From Hymenobacter arizonensis (GTDB taxonomy: Bacteria > Bacteroidota > Bacteroidia > Cytophagales > Hymenobacteraceae): a stretch of DNA of 64,000 nt. Each line of letters opens with the position of its first letter. Within the stretch, counting starts at the first letter, position 1. The notes beneath the pieces were generated by a model. It did not search any database. It was not told the origin of the DNA and was given only the letters and a program-made list of their open reading frames with translations. The stretch covers positions 62,001-126,000 of the forward strand of contig NZ_FOXS01000005.1 of NCBI RefSeq assembly GCF_900115775.1, given 5' to 3'. Below are positions 17,239 to 23,768 of this stretch, piece by piece. The translations under genes and the position numbers were made by a program.

Positions 17239-18003
17239 GTGGTTTCCCTCTCCGTCGTCATCATCACTTTCAACGAAGCAGCCAACATTGCCCGCTGCCT
17301 CCAGGCGCTGGGCGACGTAGCCGATGAGGTGTTGGTGGTCGACTCGTTCTCCACCGATAACACCGTCGAAATCTGCCAGCAGCACGGTGCCCGCGTTGTT
17401 CAAAATGCCTTCGCCGGCTACGTGGAGCAGAAAAACTACGCCACTGCCCAGGCTCAATTCGACCACGTCCTCCAACTCGACGCCGACGAGGTGCTCACCG
17501 ACGAGTTGCGCGAGTCCATTCGTGCCGCCAAGCAGCACTGGCAGCACGCTGCCTACAGCCTCGCCCGTCTTACCAACTACTGCGGCCACTGGGTGCGCCA
17601 CGGCGGCTGGTACCCCGACCGCAAGCTGCGCCTCTACGACCGCCGCCACGGCCGTTGGACCGGTCTGCTCCTGCACGAGCGATACGAGGTGAACCCCTGC
17701 TACACCACCGGCCAGCTCGCCGGCGATGCCCTGCACTACAGCTACCACTCCATTGCGCAGCACGTCAGCCAGCTCAACAAGTTCACCAGCATCACCGCTC
17801 AGGAGCTGGCCCTGCGCGGCAAAACCAACGTCAGTCTCTTTCACCTGCTGCTCAAGCCGCTCTGGAAGTTTGTGCACGGCTACTTCTTTCGCCTGGGCTT
17901 TCTCGATGGCTTCGCCGGCCTGTGCATCGCCGGCATTTCGGCCTGGGGCGTATTTCTCAAGTTCGCCAAGCTGAAAACCCGCACCGAAAGCGCCGTCGCA
18001 TGA
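17239..18003 (+). CDS. Family 2 glycosyltransferase, WaaE/KdtX-like
   Basis: Starting at GTG 17239 the protein has 254 residues, beginning MVSLSVVIITFNEAANIARC, the usual GT-A Rossmann start. Nucleotide-sugar and metal-binding motifs are VVDSFSTDNT and the DXD-like LQLDADEVL. YPDRKLRLYDRRHGRW and the C-terminal hydrophobic FLDGFAGLCIAGISAW are characteristic of LPS inner-core transferases of the WaaE type. It probably adds a sugar to lipid A core at the inner membrane. It overlaps the next gene by ATGA (18000-18003), indicating coupled translation. Confidence 0.85.
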   Translation: MVSLSVVIITFNEAANIARCLQALGDVADEVLVVDSFSTDNTVEICQQHGARVVQNAFAGYVEQKNYATAQAQFDHVLQLDADEVLTDELRESIRAAKQHWQHAAYSLARLTNYCGHWVRHGGWYPDRKLRLYDRRHGRWTGLLLHERYEVNPCYTTGQLAGDALHYSYHSIAQHVSQLNKFTSITAQELALRGKTNVSLFHLLLKPLWKFVHGYFFRLGFLDGFAGLCIAGISAWGVFLKFAKLKTRTESAVA

Positions 18004-19067
18004 GCCAAACTTTCCTCGTGTCCCGCCCCGATGCCATTGGCGACGTAGTACTGACGCTGCCGGTAGCTGGGCAGCTCAAGCAGCTGTTCCCCGGTTGTCG
18101 GGTAGTCCTCATTGGCCGCACCTACACAGCACCCGTGGCCGCGGCTTGCCCGTGGGTCGATGACTTTCTCAACCTCGATGAGCTACTCCTCAAGCCCGAA
18201 GCCGAGCAGATAGCCGCATTGCAAGCCTATGCCGCTGCGGCCATCATCCACGTTTTCCCGAACAAAACGCTGGCTCGCTTGGCTCAAAAGGCTAAAATTC
18301 CCGTTCGCATCGGCACTCGCAACCGCTGGCAGCACTGGCTTACCTGCAACCGCCTCGTGCCCCTGAGTCGTCGCCACTCGCCCCTGCACGAAGCGCAGCT
18401 AAACCTGCACCTACTCCAGCCACTTGGCTTCCAAGAGACACTCGAGCTACAGGACGTCGCCAAATTCGTGCGTCTGGAGCCCGTTGAGCAGCTGCCCGCG
18501 CAGTTTCAGGATTTATTACGGGCACGTCAGCCCAACCAGCTCAACATAATCCTGCACCCTCGCAGCCGCGGCAGCGCCCGGGAGTGGGGCCTCGATAATT
18601 TCGGCCAGCTAGCCCAGCTGCTTCACCAAGCCGGGCACCGCGTGTTCGTGACGGGCACTGCTGCCGAAGGCGAGGAACTGGCCGAATGGCTGCAGCAATA
18701 CGCCCCCTTCCTAACTGCCGACCTCACTGGTCAGCTTTCATTACCCCAGTTTTTAGCATTTATCGCCGCCGCCGATGGCTTGGTGGCCGGAAGCACCGGC
18801 CCCCTGCACTTGGCCGCAGCACTAGGCCGCCACGCGTTGGGAATCTACCCGCCCATCCGGCCCATGCACCCGGGCCGCTGGGGGCCGCTGGGGCCGCACG
18901 CCGGCTTTGTGGTGTTCGACAAGCCGACCTGCCAGGACTGCCGCACTCAGCCCGCCGCGTGCAGCTGCATTCGGGCCGTCGAGCCCCTGGCCGTGGCCGC
19001 GCAGGTACTATCCTGGAGGCCGCTGGCGTCGAAAGATGCAGAATTGCCCCCACGCAATGAACAATAG
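18000..19067 (+). CDS. Family 9 glycosyltransferase (heptosyltransferase-like)
   Basis: The 355-residue protein starts MSQTFLVSRPDAIGDVVLTL, the conserved GDxxL start of ADP-heptose:LPS heptosyltransferases. The C-terminal half has ILHPRSRGSAREWGLDNF and the nucleotide-sugar pocket VAGSTGPLHLAAALG. A cluster of Cys residues near the end (CQDCRTQPAACSC) is also common in GT9 proteins. It should act on the LPS core together with the overlapping GT2. The exact sugar is not determined by the sequence. Confidence 0.87.
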   Translation: MSQTFLVSRPDAIGDVVLTLPVAGQLKQLFPGCRVVLIGRTYTAPVAAACPWVDDFLNLDELLLKPEAEQIAALQAYAAAAIIHVFPNKTLARLAQKAKIPVRIGTRNRWQHWLTCNRLVPLSRRHSPLHEAQLNLHLLQPLGFQETLELQDVAKFVRLEPVEQLPAQFQDLLRARQPNQLNIILHPRSRGSAREWGLDNFGQLAQLLHQAGHRVFVTGTAAEGEELAEWLQQYAPFLTADLTGQLSLPQFLAFIAAADGLVAGSTGPLHLAAALGRHALGIYPPIRPMHPGRWGPLGPHAGFVVFDKPTCQDCRTQPAACSCIRAVEPLAVAAQVLSWRPLASKDAELPPRNEQ

Positions 19068-19292
19068 CTATTCTGTCCCGTTAGTCTATTGCTCGCTGCG
19101 CAGGATGCAACCTACGCAGCGCAGTAATCCGTACATCGGACAGAACTTCACGTGCTAAGAGGAGCTGAAAGGGGCATTTGTTTGCTCAACCAAGCCTTCT
19201 TAGTCAGTGGTTAGCAGAAGCTAACAGCAACGGTAATCCATTGCTAAAACCCTTCTGCTCGCTGCTGCAAGCGCGAAGTTGTTGCCGTCAAA

Positions 19293-19325
19293 TTTGTCCT
19301 AGTCAGCTATTATTTCGTAGGTTTC
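19293..19325 (+). promoter_or_regulatory. Promoter of the ECF sigma gene
   Basis: TTTG at 19293-19296, a 21-nt spacer, then TAGGTTTC at 19318-19325 (one mismatch to TAnnTTTG). It lies 27 nt upstream of ATG 19353. The rest of the 285-bp gap after the GT9 gene shows no gene. Confidence 0.55.
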
Positions 19326-19352
19326 GACCCACAATTTCCCCCGCCCACCTGT

Positions 19353-19997
19353 ATGAGCGATTCTCCCGAACGGGTTAAACTGAGCAAAGAGGAAAAAGAC
19401 CGGCGCTTTCAGGCCGAGCTCATGCCCGTGCTCGACCCGCTCTACAACTTTGCCTATCGCCTCACCCTCGACGAGGATGATGCCAACGACTTGGTGCAGG
19501 AAACTTACCTCAAGGCGTACCGCTTTTTTGAGTACTTCGAGCCCGGCACCAACGCCAAGGCATGGCTTTTCCGCATTCTTAAGAATTCGTTCATCAACGA
19601 CTTCCGCAAGAAGAGCAAGCAGCCCGCCAAAGTCGATTACAGCGAGATTGAAGGCTATTACAACCCCGACGATGTAGAGGCGGAAGGGGAGGTTGGAGCG
19701 TCGTCGTCCGACATGCGGCAGCAGTCAGCCCGCGATTTAATTGGCGACGAAGTGGCCAGCGCCTTAAATTCTTTACCAGTAGATTTTCGCACTGTAATCA
19801 TCCTCTGCGACCTAGAAGGATTTACATATGAGGAAATGGCTAAAGTGCTTGATATTCCGATAGGTACAGTGCGTTCGCGCTTGCACCGGGCCCGGAATTT
19901 CCTCAAGGATAAACTGGAGAGATACGCCCAGTCAATGGGATATGGCAATGAAGCAATAGACGATGAAACGGAACTAACCGAGCCGGAAAATAATTAA
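19353..19997 (+). CDS. ECF-type RNA polymerase sigma factor
   Basis: The 214-residue protein has sigma region 2 (LYNFAYRLTLDEDDANDLVQ, AYRFFEYFEPGTNAKAWLFR) and region 4 (LPVDFRTVIILCDLEGFTYE, then IPIGTVRSRLHRAR), with an acidic linker between them. Regions 1.1 and 3 are absent, as in ECF factors. The next gene encodes a zinc-binding anti-sigma-like protein 86 bp downstream, which should hold this factor inactive until a signal is received. The two precede gmk-nadD. The regulon cannot be deduced here. Confidence 0.92.
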   Translation: MSDSPERVKLSKEEKDRRFQAELMPVLDPLYNFAYRLTLDEDDANDLVQETYLKAYRFFEYFEPGTNAKAWLFRILKNSFINDFRKKSKQPAKVDYSEIEGYYNPDDVEAEGEVGASSSDMRQQSARDLIGDEVASALNSLPVDFRTVIILCDLEGFTYEEMAKVLDIPIGTVRSRLHRARNFLKDKLERYAQSMGYGNEAIDDETELTEPENN

Positions 19998-20083
19998 CCT
20001 CCCCAGAAAGCACTTGCTAATGTAGCTTTGCTTTACAGGTCATTGTCTATCACCCTTTTCCAGCGTCGCACGCATTTACAATT

Positions 20084-20383
20084 ATGGACCAATCCGCTAC
20101 TACTAAAACCAATATGTCGGTTCCCGTTGCCATCACTCCCGACAACGGCCCCGACTGCGAGCGCGTGAATACTGTATTAGACCAACTCATCGAAGGCCAG
20201 CCCGTGACGGCGGAAGACGAGGATTACCTCTACGACCACGCCAACGACTGCTCGCCCTGCTTCGACGACATCGAGAAGCAGCGCATCTTCATCAATTTCC
20301 TGAACCAAGGCGTATCCCGCCGGTCCAGCCCCGCTACCCTGCAGCAGTCCATTTTGGCGCGTGTAGGCGCCCAGATGGCCTAA
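20084..20383 (+). CDS. Zinc-binding (ZAS-type) anti-sigma factor
   Basis: The small 99-residue cytoplasmic protein carries the ZAS signature HxxxCxxC as H52-C56-C59 (DHANDCSPCF), with preceding helices rich in acidic residues. ZAS proteins bind region 2/4 of their ECF partner, and many release it on redox change or zinc loss. No membrane segment is present, so signal reception would be intracellular. Position directly after the ECF gene supports the pairing. Confidence 0.8.
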   Translation: MDQSATTKTNMSVPVAITPDNGPDCERVNTVLDQLIEGQPVTAEDEDYLYDHANDCSPCFDDIEKQRIFINFLNQGVSRRSSPATLQQSILARVGAQMA

Positions 20384-20400
20384 TACCGGCTGCTACTGGC

Positions 20401-20408
20401 TAGCTTTG
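20401..20408 (+). promoter_or_regulatory. Possible -7 box immediately before gmk
   Basis: TAGCTTTG matches TAnnTTTG exactly and ends 4 nt before ATG 20413, which would give a leaderless or nearly leaderless transcript. No good -33 TTTG lies 19-22 nt upstream, so it may be chance. Confidence 0.35.
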
Positions 20409-20412
20409 CGCG

Positions 20413-20997
20413 ATGCAAGGCAAAATCATCGTATTTTCAGCGCCGTCAGGCGCCGGAAAAACCACTATCGTGCATCGGCTCATGGAGCGGATACCCGAGC
20501 TAAGCTTTTCCATTTCGGCTTGCACCCGTGACCGCCGCGGCCGCACCGAAGCCAATGGGAAGGACTACTATTTCATCTCCGTTCAGGACTTTCAGGACAA
20601 GATTCGCCACGACGAATTTGTGGAATGGGAGGAAGTGTACGAAGGTGCGTTTTACGGCACGCTGAAATCCGAAATTGAGCGCATCTGGGATAGCGGCAAG
20701 CACGCTATTCTCGATGTCGACGTGAAAGGCGGCCTCAGCATCAAAGAATTTTATAAGGACCGGGCTCTGGCGATATTCGTCCGTCCTCCGTCCATCGAAG
20801 TCCTTGAGCAACGCCTGCAGGCCCGCGCTACTGATTCTCAATCCAGCATTTCCTCGCGGGTTTACAAAGCCAACTTCGAACTCGGCTTTGAAGAAGAGTT
20901 CGATGTGACCGTGGTCAACGATGACCTCGACGAGGCTTCGGCTCACGCCGAGAAGCTGGTGCGCCAGTTCATCAGCGCCGAGCCGGCCATCGTATGA
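20413..20997 (+). CDS. gmk: Guanylate kinase
   Basis: The 194-residue protein phosphorylates GMP to GDP with ATP. The P-loop is in FSAPSGAGKTT (Lys16). GMP-binding features follow in SISACTRDRRGRTEANGKDY and EFVEWEEVYEGAFYGT, and ILDVDVKGG is the conserved Walker-B-like strand. Length is normal for the family. The stop overlaps the nadD start (ATGA at 20994-20997), so the two are translationally coupled. Confidence 0.97.
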   Translation: MQGKIIVFSAPSGAGKTTIVHRLMERIPELSFSISACTRDRRGRTEANGKDYYFISVQDFQDKIRHDEFVEWEEVYEGAFYGTLKSEIERIWDSGKHAILDVDVKGGLSIKEFYKDRALAIFVRPPSIEVLEQRLQARATDSQSSISSRVYKANFELGFEEEFDVTVVNDDLDEASAHAEKLVRQFISAEPAIV

Positions 20998-21578
20998 GCG
21001 GCCAGGCTCGAATAGGGCTTCTCTTTGGCTCGTTCAATCCTGTGCACATTGGCCACCTCATCTTGGCCGAGCACTTCGCCACGCGCACCGACCTGGCCGA
21101 GGTGTGGCTCGTGGTGTCGCCGCACAGCCCCTTTAAGGAAACAGCCAACTTGCTGCCCGATACTGAGCGGTTACAACTCGTCGAGTTAGCCTTGGCGGGC
21201 AATCCCCGCCTCCGCGCCGAGGATATTGAGTTCAGCCTGCCGCGCCCCAGCTATACCATTGCCACGCTCGACGCCCTGCGCCAGCGGCACCCCAATCACG
21301 ACTTTGTGCTCCTGATGGGAGCAGATAACCTCCCGGGCCTTCCCCGCTGGCAGGAGTCAGCTCGCCTGCTCTCCGAGGTAGATATCTACGTTTATCCGCG
21401 CCCCGGCACTGAATTGCCCGAACTCACCGGTTTTCCTCGCGTCCAGGTAGTAGCTGCGCCATTGCTGGACATCTCTGCTACCTATATCCGCGAAAGCCTT
21501 CGTACGGGCCGTAGCATACGCTACTTGGTGCCCGGTGCAGTAGAAGCAGTGCTGATAGCCGAGAAAAGCTACTTGTAG
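20994..21578 (+). CDS. nadD: Nicotinate-nucleotide adenylyltransferase
   Basis: The 194-residue protein makes deamido-NAD from nicotinate mononucleotide and ATP. The nucleotidyltransferase motif GSFNPVHIGH lies at the N-terminus, and the second signature, ISATYIRESLRTG, is near the C-terminus. Length and layout are standard for NadD. It is coupled to gmk by a 4-bp overlap and ends just before a strong terminator shared with the convergent frr gene. Confidence 0.96.
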   Translation: MSGQARIGLLFGSFNPVHIGHLILAEHFATRTDLAEVWLVVSPHSPFKETANLLPDTERLQLVELALAGNPRLRAEDIEFSLPRPSYTIATLDALRQRHPNHDFVLLMGADNLPGLPRWQESARLLSEVDIYVYPRPGTELPELTGFPRVQVVAAPLLDISATYIRESLRTGRSIRYLVPGAVEAVLIAEKSYL

Positions 21579-21603
21579 CTTTCAAGCGTCAACACTTAGA
21601 CAC

Positions 21604-21643
21604 AAAAAAAGCCCCGACTGCAACTGGCAGCCGGGGCTTTTTT
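21604..21643. terminator. Bidirectional terminator between nadD and frr
   Basis: The A-tract plus GCCCCG stem pairs with the CGGGGC plus T-tract side across a loop that contributes an extra CTGC/GCAG pairing. It can serve both convergent genes. Confidence 0.9.
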
Positions 21644-21661
21644 ACTCAATGACCTGTCAAA

Positions 21662-22225
21662 TCAGATGGTCATAATCTCCGTTTCCTTCTTGCTAAGGGT
21701 TTTCTCAACCTCGGCAATGTAGGTGTCGGTTGTCTTTTGCACTTTTTCTTCGGCGCTCTTGATGGCGTCTTCCGAAGCCCCTTCTTTCAGGAGCTTGCGC
21801 AGCGACTCGTTCACATCCTTGCGGATGCCCCGCACACGTACTTTGCCAGCTTCCGATTCGTTCTTGGCCTGCTTCACCAGCTCACGACGACGCTCTTCGG
21901 TCATGGCCGGAATGTTCAAGCGCACGCCCTCGGCATCCGTCACTGGGTTCAGGCCGAGGTCGCTGTTCTTGATGGCCTTGGAAACCTCGCCAATCATGTT
22001 TTTCTCCCAGGGCTTGATAAGCAGCGACCGGGCGTCCGGAGCGGTGATGGTAGCAATCTGGCTCACCGGCGTCGAAGTGCCGTAGTAATCCACACGCAGG
22101 CCATCGAGCATGGCCGGCGAGGCCTTGCCAGCCCGGATGCGGCTCATTTCTACGTTCACATGCGCCAGCGCCTTGCCCATTGATTCAGCAAGCTCGTCGA
22201 GGTAAAACTGAATTTCTTCGTCCAT
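21662..22225 (-). CDS. frr: Ribosome recycling factor
   Basis: The 187-residue protein with EF-G splits the post-termination ribosome. Signatures include RIRAGKASPAMLDGLRVDYY, TPVSQIATITAPDARSL, PWEKNMIGEVSKAI and the Arg-rich RRRELVKQAKNE helix. Length matches the family (about 185). It is the last gene of the minus-strand biotin-carrier, pyrH, frr run. The pyrH-frr pairing is conserved in many bacteria, although a 99-bp palindrome-filled gap separates them here. Confidence 0.97.
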   Translation of the reverse strand: MDEEIQFYLDELAESMGKALAHVNVEMSRIRAGKASPAMLDGLRVDYYGTSTPVSQIATITAPDARSLLIKPWEKNMIGEVSKAIKNSDLGLNPVTDAEGVRLNIPAMTEERRRELVKQAKNESEAGKVRVRGIRKDVNESLRKLLKEGASEDAIKSAEEKVQKTTDTYIAEVEKTLSKKETEIMTI

Positions 22226-22233
22226 TTCGTTTC

Positions 22234-22320
22234 TAGTTGTCAGTTGGTGGTTGTCAGTTGTCAGGCCGATTACCAGTTTTCAGTGCAAACTAACAACTGA
22301 CAACAAGCAACTGACAACTA
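22234..22320. repeat. Intergenic palindrome of TTGTCAGTTG-type words (frr-pyrH gap)
   Basis: Arms 22234-22264 and 22290-22320 (31 nt each) are inverted copies with three mismatches. Each arm is built from two copies of a TTGTCAGTTG-like word. The palindrome fills almost the whole gap. Similar units lie at 35736-35811 and 41955-42037. Confidence 0.85.
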
Positions 22321-22324
22321 AAAA

Positions 22325-23125
22325 TTACGCTTGCTCTGGCTGGTTGCCTACCAGTGGCTGCAATAAGGTCTGCTTGGGGTCCAATAAGGACTTGCGGCCA
22401 TCGCGCCCGCCTGGTTTGCCGTCGCTCACCAGCGTCCCCATCGATTCGCCGTCGAGCAGGCGCTGCAGGTTGCCCTCCGTGTTCATGTCGAACACGATGA
22501 TGGGCAAGTTATTTTCCTTGCAAAGCGTGAACGCCGTCATGTCCATCACATTCAGGTTCTTGCTCAGAACCTCATCAAAAGTGATTTCATCGTAGCGAGT
22601 CGCGGTCGAGTCTTTCTCGGGGTCGGCCGTGTAAATACCATCCACCCGCGTGCCCTTCAGCACCACATCGGCTTCAATCTCGATGGCCCGCAGCGAGGCC
22701 GCCGAGTCCGTCGTGAAATAAGGCGAACCAATGCCGGCTCCAAAAATGACCACGCGGCCCTTTTCCAGGTGCCGCACTGCTCGCCGACGGATGTACGGCT
22801 CGCACACCCGCTGAATAGTGAGGCCCGACAGCAAGCGCGTGCTTACCTCCAGCTTCTCTAGGGCACTTTGCAGAGCCATGGAGTTGATAACTGTAGCGAG
22901 CATGCCCATATAGTCGCCCTGCACCCGGTCGAGGCCAAAGGCTTCGGCCTCTACGCCGCGGTAAATGTTGCCTCCACCAATCACGACAGCTATTTGCACG
23001 CCGGTAGCCGCCACAGTTTTAATTTCGGACGCGTATTGCATCAGCCGCTCGGCGTCGATGCCGTACTGCTGCTGGCCCATCAGCGCTTCGCCGCTGAGCT
23101 TAAGGAGGATGCGGTGATATTTCAA
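22325..23125 (-). CDS. pyrH: UMP kinase
   Basis: The 266-residue protein belongs to the amino-acid-kinase fold UMP kinases, which convert UMP to UDP. It opens with KYHRILLKLSGEALMG, followed by VVIGGGNIYRG, the UMP-site segment MGMLATVINSMALQ and GAGIGSPYFTTDSAASLRA. The start is a TTG (complement of 23123-23125). No ATG or GTG exists in frame between it and the upstream stop, which belongs to the biotin-carrier gene. The C-terminus is about 25 residues longer than usual, ending in a polar tail. Confidence 0.95.
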   Translation of the reverse strand: MKYHRILLKLSGEALMGQQQYGIDAERLMQYASEIKTVAATGVQIAVVIGGGNIYRGVEAEAFGLDRVQGDYMGMLATVINSMALQSALEKLEVSTRLLSGLTIQRVCEPYIRRRAVRHLEKGRVVIFGAGIGSPYFTTDSAASLRAIEIEADVVLKGTRVDGIYTADPEKDSTATRYDEITFDEVLSKNLNVMDMTAFTLCKENNLPIIVFDMNTEGNLQRLLDGESMGTLVSDGKPGGRDGRKSLLDPKQTLLQPLVGNQPEQA

Positions 23126-23167
23126 ATCGAAGTGGTTGAGTAATTCTGAATGATTTAAGAAGGCGCG

Positions 23168-23671
23168 CTACGAGAACTGCACCAATACCTGGCCTTTTTG
23201 CACGTTGTCGCGCAGGTTTACTTTAAGGCTGCCAACGGTGCCATCGGCCGGAGCTTTGAGGATATTTTCCATCTTCATCGCTTCTAATACAAGCAGTGGG
23301 TCGCCTTTTTGCACGGTTTGCCCGGGCGTTACGCGGATGTCTACGATAAGACCGGGCATCGGGGCTTTTAACTCGTTAACTTTCGCAGCGGTTGCGTCGC
23401 TCATACCCAAGCGCTCCAACAGCAAGTCAAACCGGTCCTTGGCGTTCAGCTCAATGCGCTGCCCGTTTACCTTCAGTACAATATTCTTGGTGGTAAAGTC
23501 CGTTGACACCACTTCAGCATTATACGAACGACCTTCGTGGAGCACGTGAAACCGACCTTCGCCCAAATCCGCTATGTCCCAAGCGAAAGGCTCATTGTTG
23601 AGCGTGATGGTATTGGCGGCGCGGTAGTCAACTTCCCAGAGTTGTTCGGGGCCGGTGCTGATTTGTAGCAT
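23168..23671 (-). CDS. Biotin carboxyl carrier domain protein
   Basis: The 167-residue protein has a C-terminal biotinyl domain with the EAMKMEN motif (biotinylated K133) and the matching half PMPGLIVDIRVTPGQTVQKG. The N-terminal half resembles the region that precedes the biotinyl domain in Bacteroidota acyl-CoA carboxylase carrier subunits. It should carry carboxyl groups for acetyl- or propionyl-CoA carboxylase, whose other subunits are not in the window. ATG 23671 was preferred to the upstream in-frame ATG because it gives the usual N-terminus. It may be co-transcribed with pyrH, 42 bp downstream. Confidence 0.88.
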   Translation of the reverse strand: MLQISTGPEQLWEVDYRAANTITLNNEPFAWDIADLGEGRFHVLHEGRSYNAEVVSTDFTTKNIVLKVNGQRIELNAKDRFDLLLERLGMSDATAAKVNELKAPMPGLIVDIRVTPGQTVQKGDPLLVLEAMKMENILKAPADGTVGSLKVNLRDNVQKGQVLVQFS

Positions 23672-23768
23672 CTGAAGCGGATAGGGTGGGATGGAAGTGG
23701 GGGTTAAAGGTAGGTCAAATCTCAAATTAATTCAGAAATTGAGGCGTTTTTCGCCTGTTATCGTTGGC

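Noticed and set aside
19068..19352. Possible small gene between the GT9 and ECF sigma genes
   Set aside because: The only open frames are short, Cys-rich and without start context. The interval is explained by the sigma-factor promoter.
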